A stretch of 64,000 bases of DNA from an uncultured Neomegalonema sp. (GTDB lineage Bacteria > Pseudomonadota > Alphaproteobacteria > Rhodobacterales > Rhodobacteraceae). The first letter of the stretch is position 1, and each line of letters starts with the position of its first letter. Shown here one piece after another: positions 50,731 through 59,808 of the stretch. The position numbers were made by a program, and so were the translations under genes. The notes under the pieces were generated by a model. That model saw only the letters and a program-made list of their open reading frames with translations. It had not been told where the DNA came from and did not search any database. Location of the stretch: NCBI GenBank assembly GCA_937911325.1, contig CALDSD010000069.1, positions 111,183 through 175,182 on the forward strand, written 5' to 3'.

Positions 50731-52035
50731 ATGCGACGAGTTTTCAAGAATTCCTATGCGTTTGTACTGGCGGCGGCAATTGCGGCCCCGGTTGCAGCAG
50801 AAACGCCGTATGCCGCGTTCGAAGGCTCCAAATTGGTCGCGATTAGCGATGGAGACATGTTGGCTTCGGCGTATGTGACGTTTCAGCTGGGTCCGCAGGA
50901 GGACCGGGACACTCTGTCCGTCCTGACGTTCTCGCCGGATTTATCGGAGCTGAACCTCGCCAGCGTCGAGGTCTCCAACTCGGTGGCGGGATCGCCGACC
51001 GCCGTGGCGGTGACGCCGGATGGACGGTTCGCGGTGGTGTCCGAGTCGTTCGGTCCGCGTCCGGAGGGCGGCGAGGGGTTCCGCGACCTCCCGATAGGAT
51101 CTTTGTTGACGTTGGTCGACATCTCTGACGAGAGCGCCCCGCAGGTGATTGAACGGCTGGAGGTCGGCACGCGACCGGAGGGGCTTTCTCTGAGTCCCGA
51201 CGGCTCGATGGTGGCGATCGCAATGCATCCCAGAGACGGGCGCGGGATCGCCTTCGTGCCGCTTGAAAACGGCCGGTTCGGGGAGCCGAGCTTCGCCTTG
51301 GCGCCGGGGGTCGAGCCTGAGCATCGCTTGAGCCATGTCGAATGGCACCCTTCGGGCGACTTTATCGCCATCAACGACGTGAACCGCGCGATGGTGCGAT
51401 TTGCGCGCGTGAACAGAACAGACGACGGCGTCGAGCTCGAGGCATGGGGCAATCCGGTCCTGACCTCGAAGTATCCGTTCATGGGGCGGTTCACGCCGGA
51501 CGGCTCCCACTACTTGACCGGCAACCTTTACTGGGGCGGCGATGTGGTCGGCATCTGGACTGAAGCCCCGGAAGGCGACATCACGTCGATCCGCTTCGCC
51601 AGCGAGGCGATCGACGATGAAGTAAAGCACTTCCTCGTTGGTCGCGCCCCGACGGGCGTCTCGCCGGAAGGTTTGGCGATCTCTCCGGACGGCCAGTGGG
51701 TGGTGACGACGAATCTCGAAGTGTCCTACGCGCCAGCTGACGATCCGCGGCACACGCCTTACGCGTCGCTGACTCTGGTGCGCATCGCACCCGAAACAGG
51801 CCGCCTCGCCACGATGGGAACCTTTGCGTTCGACGGCGTCTTGCCGGAAGCCGCCGCATGGGACGCGTCCAGCAGGCATATCGCCGTTGTGAACTACGAC
51901 CATCTCGATCCCAGCCGGCCTGGCGGGTCGATCGACTTTTGGAAACTGGTCGATGGGGACGCGCCGCGATTGGTGAAGATGCGGCAAAGCATCGACACGC
52001 CGCACGGCCCGCACTCGATCGTGCTGTCGAACTGA
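50731..52035 (+). CDS. Exported beta-propeller protein, YVTN/lactonase-like (434 aa)
   Basis: A signal peptide (RVFKNSYAFVLAAAIAAPVAA, cleaved near 23) indicates export to the periplasm. The mature part shows repeated blades with SPDG/TPDG phrases (AVAVTPDGRFAVVSE, GLSLSPDGSMVAIA, HPSGDFIAIND, FTPDGSHYLTG, GLAISPDGQWVVTTN), typical of seven-bladed propellers such as 6-phosphogluconolactonase-like or YVTN proteins. No heme or PQQ motif is seen. It is divergent from the LysR gene, which may regulate it. Its substrate is unknown; enzymatic versus structural role cannot be told. Confidence 0.85.
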   Translation: MRRVFKNSYAFVLAAAIAAPVAAETPYAAFEGSKLVAISDGDMLASAYVTFQLGPQEDRDTLSVLTFSPDLSELNLASVEVSNSVAGSPTAVAVTPDGRFAVVSESFGPRPEGGEGFRDLPIGSLLTLVDISDESAPQVIERLEVGTRPEGLSLSPDGSMVAIAMHPRDGRGIAFVPLENGRFGEPSFALAPGVEPEHRLSHVEWHPSGDFIAINDVNRAMVRFARVNRTDDGVELEAWGNPVLTSKYPFMGRFTPDGSHYLTGNLYWGGDVVGIWTEAPEGDITSIRFASEAIDDEVKHFLVGRAPTGVSPEGLAISPDGQWVVTTNLEVSYAPADDPRHTPYASLTLVRIAPETGRLATMGTFAFDGVLPEAAAWDASSRHIAVVNYDHLDPSRPGGSIDFWKLVDGDAPRLVKMRQSIDTPHGPHSIVLSN

Positions 52036-52063
52036 CTGCGCATAACCGCCGCAACAGATGAGA

Positions 52064-52087
52064 CGGCCGGCCATTGTTGGCCGGCCG
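52064..52087. terminator. Perfect 10 bp hairpin after the propeller gene
   Basis: CGGCCGGCCA and TGGCCGGCCG pair fully around TTGT, 29 bp after the stop. No T-run follows, but position and stability support a terminator or 3'-end element. The gap 52036-52332 also carries a regulatory element (next entry). Confidence 0.5.
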
Positions 52088-52200
52088 CGCTCGCTAGGCG
52101 GAAGACCGAAAGCGCGTCGCAGCGCCGGCTCGTCGACGGCGATCGGTCTGGACCTGCTACTCCTCACTCGCTCGAGCGAAAGGCTGAGAAGGCACGCTGT

Positions 52201-52250
52201 TACAATTGAGATGCGAAAGCGTTCGCGCTGACATCCGATCGATACATCGA
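52201..52250 (+). promoter_or_regulatory. Shared promoter/operator element, copy A
   Basis: CAATTG at 52203-52208 is followed 26 bp later by TGACATCCGATCGATACA (52229-52246). The same arrangement, with the same 26 bp offset and one base difference in the second box, precedes the OsmC gene. It lies 83-132 bp upstream of the 66-residue protein gene. Confidence 0.6.
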
Positions 52251-52332
52251 AGCGCCATGTCCTTCGACATCGGAGCCGTTTAGATCCGCGCAATCCCGCG
52301 CGACGGCGTCCAAACCGTCGGAGGAACAATCA

Positions 52333-52533
52333 ATGACGACCGCAAGTCTTTCTCAGGCCGCCCGTCCATCGATCCGCATCGGGGATGGCTTAAAACACCC
52401 CATGCGCAACGGTGGATCCGCTGTGTTTCAGGACTGGCGCCGCAGCGCCGTCGAAGTGGACGAGAACCCTTTTGCGCGGCGTGCGGAACTCGATCAGGAC
52501 GAGACGCCGATCCACGTTGATCGCGCCGCTTAG
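52333..52533 (+). CDS. Small hypothetical protein (66 aa)
   Basis: The ATG at 52333 follows GGAGGA (52319-52324) at good spacing. The product is polar, without membrane segment, and has mixed charge (MTTASLSQAARPSIRIG..., then AVFQDWRRSAVEVDENPF). It is preceded by a regulatory element also found before three other genes, including the kinase operon that converges with it from the right, so it is probably real and co-regulated. The family is unknown. Confidence 0.6.
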   Translation: MTTASLSQAARPSIRIGDGLKHPMRNGGSAVFQDWRRSAVEVDENPFARRAELDQDETPIHVDRAA

Positions 52534-52589
52534 GCCTACCCCGCAGCCGGACAGGTGAGACGTTCGGGCGATGAAAAGGGCGATCGTGG

Positions 52590-53312
52590 CTAGCCGCGGT
52601 CGCCGAAGATGTAGCCAACCCCTCGGACGGTCCGGATCACTTCAGGCTTCTGGGCGTTGGCCTCGATCTTCCGCCGAAGCCGGGAGATCCGGATGTCGAT
52701 GGAGCGGTCGAACGGATCCCAGCTTCGATCATGCGCCTGTTCCAGAAGCTGATCTCGGTTGAGAACGCGACCGCGGTTCTCGGCGAACACCTTCAGCAGG
52801 CTGAACTCCATCGCCGTAATCGGGATCTCGGACCCCTCTGCGTCATAAAGCGAGGCCGCCTCCAGATCGAGCGTGCACGCTCCGAAAACGACCCGCCCGG
52901 TCGCCTTCTCGGACGTCGATGCGGCTTCAGGTTTTGAGCGACGACGCAGGACGCTTTTGAGCCGGGCCTCCAACTCCCGCAGATCGACAGGTTTTCCGAG
53001 ATAGTCGTCGGCCCCCATCTCGAGCCCCAAGATCCGGTCGCCCACGTCCGCCGTCGCCGTGAGCATGATCACCGGCGTGTCCAGTGACGAACGCAGACGG
53101 CGCAATGCGCTGAGCCCGTCTTCTCCCGGCATGTTGATGTCGAGAATGATCGCGTCGGGAGCGGTTTCCTCGATTGCCGTGCGCATCGCCTCGGCATGGG
53201 CGGCCGTCGACACCTGGAACCCGCGGCGTTCGAGGTACTCGCTCAGCATCTCGCGCACGTCCTCCTCGTCGTCGCAGACAAGAACGTGGGCATGTGGCGC
53301 TTGGGCGCTCAT
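52590..53312 (-). CDS. OmpR-family response regulator (240 aa)
   Basis: Receiver domain (about 8-125): acidic pair in CDDEED, phospho-acceptor Asp in DAIILDINMPGEDG near 56, Thr in MLTATADV, Lys in YLGKPVDL. Winged-helix DNA-binding domain (about 140-238): ITAMEFSLLKVFAENRGRVL and DRSIDIRISRLRRKIE, ending VIRTVRGVGYIF. It follows the hybrid kinase by 42 bp and shares its promoter. It is the natural candidate to bind the element found before the kinase and the other genes of this region. Confidence 0.95.
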   Translation of the reverse strand: MSAQAPHAHVLVCDDEEDVREMLSEYLERRGFQVSTAAHAEAMRTAIEETAPDAIILDINMPGEDGLSALRRLRSSLDTPVIMLTATADVGDRILGLEMGADDYLGKPVDLRELEARLKSVLRRRSKPEAASTSEKATGRVVFGACTLDLEAASLYDAEGSEIPITAMEFSLLKVFAENRGRVLNRDQLLEQAHDRSWDPFDRSIDIRISRLRRKIEANAQKPEVIRTVRGVGYIFGDRG

Positions 53313-53354
53313 GGGCGAACATCCTTCATAAGCTCGATCATGCAGTGTCTCTTC

Positions 53355-56300
53355 CTATATCGAGGCCGCTTGGGGCGCTTCGGTCAACTCTGCGGCCAGG
53401 CGGCGTACCTCGGCAGGCGTCACCGGGTTTTCGAGATAGGGCCTGCCAGCCCCGCGCAAGAAGTCGCCGACGCCGCGACTCATCGTATCGCCCGTGACGA
53501 AACCGAGCCGACCCTCCAGGTCTGGCCAGTTTTCGCGGATCGCCTGCAAGAACGCCCTTCCCCCCAAGCCTGGCATATTGATGTCGCTTACGATCAGCGA
53601 GAACCCGCCGGGCAAGCGCTTCAGAGCTTCCTCAGCCGAGCCGGCCGTCTCGACGACGAACCCTGCCCCGGAGAGGATCTGCGCCAACAGTTCGGCCACG
53701 TCCTCTTCATCGTCGACGACCAGGGCTTTGGCCAGTCTGCCTTCAACACTGACCGGAGCTGGTTCAACCGCCGCCGCCGCGTCCTTGGAGGTCGGGAGGC
53801 TCAATCGAAACTCGGCGCCGCCATTGGGGCCTTCGCCCACGGCGATCCGGCCTTCGTGGCTCTCCACGATGCGGTGACAAAACGCGAGGCCGACGCCAGT
53901 GCCTTCGCCGACGCCCTTGGTGGTGAAAAACGGCTCGAAGATCCGGGCGCGGATGCTCTCGGGTATTCCCGGACCGTTGTCATGGACGGTGGCGGCGACC
54001 TCCCGCCCATCGGCGGCGATCTGGGTCGTGATCGTCACGCGCGCCGCGGCGCCCATGCTCTTGAGCGCATGCTCGGCGTTCACCAGGAGGTTTGCAAAGA
54101 CCTGCACCAGTTGATCCGCGTCCGCGGAAACGGGAGGGAGGTCCGGCGAAAGCACGAGGTCGATCTGTGCGCCCGTTGATTTGAGCCCGTACCCCGCGAC
54201 CTCGAGAGCCGTCTCGACAACGGCGTTCACATCGACATCCTCGAGCTTGGCCGGGCGTTGACGCGCCATGGCGAGGAAGGTCTTCACGATGCGCGAACAT
54301 CGCTCGGCCGCGGCTCCGATTTTTTTCGCCCGACGCTCAAGCGCCGCGTCGGCGACTTCCTCCTCCAGCATCAGCGCGTGCCCGACGACGACCGACAGAG
54401 GATTGTTCAGCTCGTGCGCGACGCCGGCCAGCAACTCGCCAAGGGCGGAGAGTTTTTCGCTTTGATGCAGCATTTCCGTCTGGTTCGCGAGCTCCCGCTC
54501 CATCGCGAGTCGTTCGGTCATATCGAACATGAAGGCGACGATCATCTGCTCGCCCTTGGACTCGACCAAGCGGGCGGAAAGCAGCGTCGGCGCGGCGCTC
54601 CCATCGGCGCGCAGCAAGGTGACTTCGAGACCGTCGACCTTTCCGGCGCGATCCAGAATCTCCCGGTAGGCCTTTCTCTCTTCGAGATCGACCCAATACT
54701 GTTCGGCATGAACGTTCGGACCGTAGAGCGCATCTGCCGCGCCCCCTCGAAACACCACTTCGCCGGTGTCGGCGCGGGTCATATTCAGCGCAATCGGGCA
54801 AGCGTCGAGCACTTGCCGCATGCGCTCATCGGCTTCGCGCTCAATGGCTTCGGCTTTCTTGCGTTCACTGATGTCGAGCCGAGTGATGACGAAGCCGCCG
54901 TCGGACGTCATGTTGCGAGAGATCGCATGCCAGAGGTCGTCGCCGAGATGAAATTCGTCGCGACGGACTTCGCCTGACGCGATCGTGCGCGCGCGGGCCC
55001 AGATTTCGGCGTCTGCGCCCAGACGGCCGGACTCGATCTCTCCCTCGACAACCCGGCGATGCGGCACCCCTTGTTCGATCGCGGTCGGCCCGCTCTTGTG
55101 CAACTCCGCGTAGCGCTTGTTCCAGATTTGCAGCCGTCCTGACGCGTCGTAGAGCGCAAAGCCCTCGTCGAGGGACTCAATTGCGTCTCGCAGTCTTTCA
55201 TGGGCGCGCCGCAACGCCTGTTCGGCCCGTTTCTGTTCGGTCACGTCCAGCCAGGAGACGACAAAACCCCCATCGCGCGTCGGCCGACGGATCGAGGTGA
55301 TCGACGATCCGTCAGAGAGCTCAAACTCGAACTCCCGCTCGGAGGCTTCCGAACCCGCCTCGCGTTCGTCGTCGTGGTTTTTCAACCAGCGATCGCCATC
55401 CAGAAGATGTCCGCTTTCAACCGCCGCGCGGACGACTTCGCGGCTGGTCGTTCCGGGTCTGATCGAGCCGGCGCAGGGTTCGTTCATATCGACATAGCGC
55501 TGGTTCGCCATGACCAGACGCCCATCGGCGTCATAGAGCAGAAAGCCTTCTTCAAGCGCCTCGATGGCGTCTCGCAGCCGTTCGTTCGCCTCGCGAAGAG
55601 CCTCGCGCGCGGCGACTTGATCAGTGAGATCAGTGACGGTCGAGACCATCACCTCCTCTCCCTTGAATTCGATCACACGCGCGGAGAACAGGGCAGGGAA
55701 GACGACGTCGTCCGCATTGCGGGCGTCGGCCGAGTAGTTCTCCACTTTGCCGGCGGCGAGCAGCTCGGTGAGAAAATCGGCTCGATCGCCGCGGCGTGCG
55801 AACTGGTCCTTTGCGGACGCGTCTGCGCCAAAGAGCGCCGCGCAGTCGGGCGACTGGTACAGGATCTCGCCGCCCCCAATTCGGGACATGCACAGGTTGG
55901 CTGGGCTTGCGTCGAGGATCTTCGAAAGCATCTGCTCGGACGCGCGCGCGAGTTCCTGCGCGGCCCGTCGTTGAGTGATGTCGTCCTCGGAAACAATAAA
56001 CCCGCCCAGCGACGTCGGGCGCACGGAGACGCCGATCAAGGTCCCGTCGGCGCGTTCGATTTCAAAGTCTTCGAAGGCTTCCCCTAGCGCGAGGATGCGA
56101 CGAACCCAAGCGCGCTCGCGTCCGACGGCGTGTCGGGCGATACGACGCTTGGCCGCCTCCCACAGCAACGTCTCCCAATAGACGCCGGGGGTCACGAACT
56201 CGGATACGCCGGCGTTCAGGTCCCGATAGGCTTCGTTGCAGGTGACGAGGCGGCCGTCCTCATCAAACAGCGCAAAAGCGACCGACAGCGACCTCAGGGC

Positions 56301-56663
56301 TTCATTCAGGATCTCGAGGCTCTTCTGGTTTTCAGAGGCGTCGCGGCGTTTCGCCGGCGTGATGTCGGTCGCCAGAAGACACCGACCGCCGGCGGCCGTC
56401 GGGAGCGCGGTGAGCAGCCTCCATTCCTCAGTTGCGGTTTTTCCTTCCAGCGCTGTCGAGCTTGACCACCAGTCCTGCGCCGCCTGGAGCCGACGTTCCG
56501 ACGAGGGATCGCCGTCGATCTCGACGAACCGCTCAAGATACCCGCGCACAGCCGTTTCCGGCTCGCCGTCCAGGAAGCCGGGACTGGCCGCCACAAGCCG
56601 TCCGTCGGCGTCGTACTCGGCGAACAAGGTCGTCGACTGCGTTGTGAAAATCTCCTCGGTCAT
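53355..56663 (-). CDS. Multi-PAS hybrid histidine kinase with C-terminal receiver (1,102 aa)
   Basis: No membrane segments, so a cytoplasmic sensor. Five or six PAS-like modules occupy about residues 1-740; they repeat phrases such as [19 protein letters not shown] and [19 protein letters not shown], each ending in DVTEQ or DISER-type borders. The kinase core has the H-box [17 protein letters not shown] near 770, N-box [13 protein letters not shown], and ATP motifs DNGPGIPE and [12 protein letters not shown] receiver (about 970-1090) has phospho-Asp in [13 protein letters not shown]. The two NIxT-type PAS modules have no visible Cys/His set for FMN or haem, so the signal is unknown. It is transcribed first in an operon with the OmpR-type regulator and has a shared-element promoter 21-68 bp upstream. 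Confidence 0.94.
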   Translation of the reverse strand: MTEEIFTTQSTTLFAEYDADGRLVAASPGFLDGEPETAVRGYLERFVEIDGDPSSERRLQAAQDWWSSSTALEGKTATEEWRLLTALPTAAGGRCLLATDITPAKRRDASENQKSLEILNEALRSLSVAFALFDEDGRLVTCNEAYRDLNAGVSEFVTPGVYWETLLWEAAKRRIARHAVGRERAWVRRILALGEAFEDFEIERADGTLIGVSVRPTSLGGFIVSEDDITQRRAAQELARASEQMLSKILDASPANLCMSRIGGGEILYQSPDCAALFGADASAKDQFARRGDRADFLTELLAAGKVENYSADARNADDVVFPALFSARVIEFKGEEVMVSTVTDLTDQVAAREALREANERLRDAIEALEEGFLLYDADGRLVMANQRYVDMNEPCAGSIRPGTTSREVVRAAVESGHLLDGDRWLKNHDDEREAGSEASEREFEFELSDGSSITSIRRPTRDGGFVVSWLDVTEQKRAEQALRRAHERLRDAIESLDEGFALYDASGRLQIWNKRYAELHKSGPTAIEQGVPHRRVVEGEIESGRLGADAEIWARARTIASGEVRRDEFHLGDDLWHAISRNMTSDGGFVITRLDISERKKAEAIEREADERMRQVLDACPIALNMTRADTGEVVFRGGAADALYGPNVHAEQYWVDLEERKAYREILDRAGKVDGLEVTLLRADGSAAPTLLSARLVESKGEQMIVAFMFDMTERLAMERELANQTEMLHQSEKLSALGELLAGVAHELNNPLSVVVGHALMLEEEVADAALERRAKKIGAAAERCSRIVKTFLAMARQRPAKLEDVDVNAVVETALEVAGYGLKSTGAQIDLVLSPDLPPVSADADQLVQVFANLLVNAEHALKSMGAAARVTITTQIAADGREVAATVHDNGPGIPESIRARIFEPFFTTKGVGEGTGVGLAFCHRIVESHEGRIAVGEGPNGGAEFRLSLPTSKDAAAAVEPAPVSVEGRLAKALVVDDEEDVAELLAQILSGAGFVVETAGSAEEALKRLPGGFSLIVSDINMPGLGGRAFLQAIRENWPDLEGRLGFVTGDTMSRGVGDFLRGAGRPYLENPVTPAEVRRLAAELTEAPQAASI

Positions 56664-56683
56664 GTGTCGAGACTACCTCGCGC

Positions 56684-56731
56684 GTGTTTCACTCGATTTT
56701 CAGGCGCCCCGAGAAGTGTTTCAATTGTATC
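56684..56731 (-). promoter_or_regulatory. Shared promoter/operator element, copy D (kinase operon)
   Basis: On the minus strand GATACAATTGAAACAC (56731-56716) is followed 32 bp later by TGAAACAC (56691-56684), about three helical turns away. The first box is identical over GATACAATTGAAAC to the one before the methyltransferase gene. The element ends 20 bp before the kinase start, so the regulator pair may control itself. Confidence 0.65.
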
Positions 56732-56915
56732 TGTGAAAACAGTGTCTGCGTTGGTGTTCAATCGCCATGCGTCTGAAAACAAACAAATAATTCTCAGGTT
56801 CGCGCGCAACGCATCCCTGAAACGTTCGAAACGCGATATCTCGTTTTGCGACATCGCTTTGAAATCTGCGCCCCCCAAGTACCGCCCCGTCGCATTCGAA
56901 CGGGAGATGAGGACG

Positions 56916-57920
56916 ATGTTGGTCGCAACCTTTGGACAGAAATTCGCTGGCGAACTCCGCGCCTCTACGGCGAGGTCCGAAGAGACCCGCGTCGCTGTCG
57001 AGTTCCTGCGCGCCGGCTTCAACTTTGCGCCGCATCGACACATGGTCCTCGCCGGGTTGGCGATCGCCGCCGCGCCGCTTCTCTACCTGACGCTTGAGCT
57101 GCCGAAGTGGATCGTAAACGGCGCACTGGGCGGCGGCGACTTCCATGCCCTTTGCAATCTGGGCGAGCTTGCGCCGGCCGCGGCGCTGGCGATCCTGTGC
57201 GTCGCGCAGCTTGTCGCTCTGACGTCTCTGAGCGCGCTCAAATACGCGAACAACCTTCTCTCAGCCAATCTCGGCGAGAAGTTCCTGAGGGCTCAGAGGC
57301 TGAGGGTGATGCGAAAGCTGCGTCGCGCGGCGCCGTCGCGTCGCGGCGCTGGCGCCGCTCCGATGTTGACGCAGGAACTTGAAGCCGTCGCCGGCTTCGC
57401 TGGCGGGATGGTCGCCACGCCGGTCGCACAGATGGTCGCGTTGCTGACGGTGATGGGGTTCTTGCTCGTTCAGGACTGGCGCCTGGCGCTGGCCGCGGTC
57501 GCCCTTACGCCGGCGCAAGCCTTTCTCGCGCCGTATCTGATGCGGAAGATCGGAGCGCTGAAGACGGAGCGTATCGCAACGATCCGGTCGATGTGCGCTC
57601 AGTTTTGCGAGGGCGAGGACCCGCGCTTGAGCGGCGCGATGCGGGAAGCGCGTCGGGCGCAAGATCTGCGCTTCGACATCCATCGCCGGAAGTTCATGAT
57701 GAAGGCGCTCTATAACATGATCGGTCACATGACGCCGCTGTTGTACCTGTCCGTCGGCGGGTGGCTCGTCATCGAAGGCGAATTGACCGTGGGCGCGCTG
57801 GTCGCGGCTCTCGCAGCTTACCGTGAAGCGGCTGGCCCGTTGCGCGAGCTGTTCAGCTTCTACATGCGGTGGGCCGACGCGCGGGTTCGCTACAAGGCGT
57901 TGCGTCCGGCTCTCGGGTGA
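56916..57920 (+). CDS. ABC transporter membrane domain without ATPase (334 aa)
   Basis: I prefer the ATG at 56916 because GGGAG lies 9 bp before it; the ATG at 56907 is too close to that site. The protein has about five to six membrane helices (MVLAGLAIAAAPLLYLTL near 44, LAPAAALAILCVAQLVAL near 84, FLLVQDWRLALAAVALTP near 185, LLYLSVGGWLVIEGELTVGA near 278), as in the exporter-type ABC membrane domain. No Walker A, signature or Walker B follows, and the stop comes right after the domain, so the nucleotide-binding half is missing. The leader 56732-56915 has no gene. An ATPase encoded elsewhere or a non-transport role are both possible. Confidence 0.82.
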   Translation: MLVATFGQKFAGELRASTARSEETRVAVEFLRAGFNFAPHRHMVLAGLAIAAAPLLYLTLELPKWIVNGALGGGDFHALCNLGELAPAAALAILCVAQLVALTSLSALKYANNLLSANLGEKFLRAQRLRVMRKLRRAAPSRRGAGAAPMLTQELEAVAGFAGGMVATPVAQMVALLTVMGFLLVQDWRLALAAVALTPAQAFLAPYLMRKIGALKTERIATIRSMCAQFCEGEDPRLSGAMREARRAQDLRFDIHRRKFMMKALYNMIGHMTPLLYLSVGGWLVIEGELTVGALVAALAAYREAAGPLRELFSFYMRWADARVRYKALRPALG

Positions 57921-57947
57921 GACTTAGGTCAGGCGCAGCCTTGATCC

Positions 57948-57968
57948 TGAACGAAATTCCCGTGTTTA
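57948..57968 (+). promoter_or_regulatory. Partial match to shared element, copy E (globin gene)
   Basis: TGAACG followed by AAATTCCCGTGTTT (57952-57967 reads CGAAATTCCCGTGTTT) differs by one inserted base from CGAAATCCCGTGTTT in the methyltransferase promoter. It ends 27 bp before the globin start. The CAATTG part is absent, so the match is partial. Confidence 0.4.
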
Positions 57969-57993
57969 GTTGATCTGCAAAAGGGGAATGCGA

Positions 57994-58356
57994 ATGTCCG
58001 CCACGCTCTATGAGAAATACGGAGGCTTCGGTTCGATCAGCCGCGTCGTGATGTCGTTTTACGATCGTCTGTTGGACTCTGACGAGGTCGGGCCGTATTT
58101 CGACGACATCGACATGAAACGCCTGATCGATCACCAGACGAAGTTTGTGGCTTCGCTGTTGGGAGGCCCCGCCGACTTCTCGGACGATCGGCTCGAACAG
58201 GCGCACCGCCATCTTCAGATCGACGGCGCCGACTTCGACGCCATGAAACAGATCTTGAGCGACACGCTGGCCGATTTTGGTTTTGAGGACGCGGATCGCG
58301 AGACTGTGCTGGGCGCGATCGAGGCGCGTCGGAGCAAGATCGTCGCTGGCGCATGA
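57994..58356 (+). CDS. Truncated haemoglobin, group I-like (120 aa)
   Basis: I chose the ATG at 57994 because AGGGG lies 7 bp before it. The 2-on-2 globin pattern is clear: LYEKYGGFGSISRVVMSFY with the B-helix Phe-Tyr pair, the E-helix region HQTKFVASLLGG, and proximal His in EQAHRHLQI (about 70). The protein binds haem and O2/NO in the cytoplasm. Its stop overlaps the start of the adenylate cyclase gene by 4 bp (ATGA), which suggests joint function. The partial shared element lies directly upstream. Roles in NO detoxification or gas sensing cannot be separated here. Confidence 0.93.
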   Translation: MSATLYEKYGGFGSISRVVMSFYDRLLDSDEVGPYFDDIDMKRLIDHQTKFVASLLGGPADFSDDRLEQAHRHLQIDGADFDAMKQILSDTLADFGFEDADRETVLGAIEARRSKIVAGA

Positions 58357-59387
58357 GCATTGAAGCAATCAACGAGCAGTTGCTGCGCGCGATCGGCGCC
58401 GGGGTGGCGATCCTGGACCCGGACGAGCTGAGTTTTCGGTTTTATAATCAGACGTTCTCTGACTGGTTTGAGACGGCCGCCCCCGGCGCCGCGTTCGCCG
58501 CCGTTTTTCCGGATCTCGACCGGACCGCTGTCATCGCGGCGCTGGACGGGTCGGGGCGTTTCGTCGCTGAAAGCAGTTTCCGTCGGAAACGTCGGACGCT
58601 CGTGATCGCGCTGACCTTCACGCGGACCGACGCCGGGGTTGTGCTGCTTGAATGTCAGAATATCACGCGCATGCGCGAGCTCGAGACGATGATTGAGAGC
58701 TATTCGAGCATGGTTGAGCGCAACACCCGCGAGCTCCAACGCGAAAAGGAGCGTGTCGAGAAGCTGCTGCTGAACATCATGCCGCGCTCGGTCTACGAAG
58801 AATACAAGACCTTTGGCACCGTCACGCCCCAGAGCTACGAACCGGTCTCGGTTCTGACGCTCGATTTTGTCGATTTCGACGAGACTGCGCGAGAGGTGGG
58901 ACCGGCTGTGATGGTCAGCGAGATGAACGACATCTACGCGGCCTTCGATCGGATCGGCGAGCAGTTCGGATGTGAACGGATCAAAACCGTGGGCGACAGC
59001 TACGTCGCGATCTCAGGTCTGCCGGAGCCAATGGACGATCACGCCGAGTCCGTCGCCAACGCGGCGCTCCGCTTTGTTCGCTACCTGCAGCGCCGGAACG
59101 ACAGCCATCCTCACAGCTGGAAGTGTCGCATCGGACTTGCAAGCGGCTCGGTCATTGGGTCGGTCGTCGGGATCCAGAAGTATGTCTACGACGTGTTCGG
59201 GCCGGCGGTGAACCTGGCGTCGCGTCTCCGCGATCACGCGGAGCCGATGCAGATCATCGCTTGCGATCTGGCGATTGCGTCATCTGATCGGGATCTGCTG
59301 ATCGAAGACCTGGGCGATGCCGAACTGATGGGATTCGGCCGCAGACGCCTGCAACGCGTTGAAGGCGCCCCTTCGATCACGCGGTGA
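58353..59387 (+). CDS. Class III adenylate cyclase with PAS-like N-terminal domain and signalling helix (344 aa)
   Basis: Residues 1-105 look like a small PAS-type domain (RAIGAGVAILDPDELSFRFY). Residues 110-150 are a coiled-coil signalling helix ending LLLNIMPRSVYEEYK, as in haem-NO-binding-associated cyclases. The catalytic domain (about 160-344) keeps the metal Asp residues (LTLDFVDFDE and KTVGDSY), the adenine-selecting Lys (IKTVGD) and Asp (YDVFG), and the transition-state Asn and Arg (VNLASR). This residue set points to ATP, not GTP, as substrate, giving cAMP. The start overlaps the globin stop by 4 bp. A terminator follows. No transmembrane segment is seen. Confidence 0.93.
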   Translation: MSIEAINEQLLRAIGAGVAILDPDELSFRFYNQTFSDWFETAAPGAAFAAVFPDLDRTAVIAALDGSGRFVAESSFRRKRRTLVIALTFTRTDAGVVLLECQNITRMRELETMIESYSSMVERNTRELQREKERVEKLLLNIMPRSVYEEYKTFGTVTPQSYEPVSVLTLDFVDFDETAREVGPAVMVSEMNDIYAAFDRIGEQFGCERIKTVGDSYVAISGLPEPMDDHAESVANAALRFVRYLQRRNDSHPHSWKCRIGLASGSVIGSVVGIQKYVYDVFGPAVNLASRLRDHAEPMQIIACDLAIASSDRDLLIEDLGDAELMGFGRRRLQRVEGAPSITR

Positions 59388-59418
59388 TCAAAGACCTTTC
59401 CTGACCGCAATCTCGTCG

Positions 59419-59446
59419 AAGGCCCGCGAAACGTTTCGCGGGCCTT
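59419..59446 (+). terminator. Rho-independent-like terminator after the cyclase gene
   Basis: AAGGCCCGCGAAA and TTTCGCGGGCCTT pair perfectly (13 bp) around CG, 32 bp after the stop; the 3' side carries only a short T-run. It should end the globin-cyclase transcript. Confidence 0.75.
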
Positions 59447-59492
59447 TCGCACGTCTGCCGGGCGCTTTCAGACGCATCGGAAAAACTCAGCC

Positions 59493-59538
59493 AACAATTG
59501 AAACACGTTCGGTCCGACTCTGAAATCCGATCGATACA
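59493..59538 (+). promoter_or_regulatory. Shared promoter/operator element, copy B (OsmC gene)
   Basis: AACAATTGAAACACG starts at 59493, and TGAAATCCGATCGATACA lies at 59521-59538, 26 bp from the CAATTG start as in copy A. TTGAAA and TGAAAT, 17 bp apart, could also serve as a sigma-70-like -35/-10 pair. It lies upstream of the in-frame leader of the OsmC gene. Confidence 0.65.
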
Positions 59539-59631
59539 GGCGACCCCCATGTTCCTCCTCGACGCGGCGAGCAGTTCGCAGCGTCTGCGCCCGAAACGGG
59601 CGGCGAACCAAAGGAACAGAGGGTCTCGACC

Positions 59632-59808
59632 ATGATCTCGAACACACCGGATACGCCGACCGCAGACGGCGACATCGCAATGACGGCCGGCGGTTGGCGC
59701 GTCTCGACGTTGGCGCGCATTGGCGACCTCGTCGGCGCGCTCACCGGCGGTGGACGCTCAACGGCGCAAGGCCGCGACAACGCAAACGCTGACAAGAAAG
59801 GAAACGAA
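59632..59808 (+). other. In-frame upstream extension or leader ORF of the OsmC gene
   Basis: An ATG at 59632 with GAGGG just upstream opens a frame that runs without stop into the OsmC gene. The 59 residues (MISNTPDTPTADGD..., with VSTLARIGDLVGALTGGGR) are not part of normal OsmC proteins. It could be translated as a longer N-terminus or be untranslated leader; the strong internal ribosome site at 59793-59802 favours the shorter protein as the main product. Confidence 0.4.
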
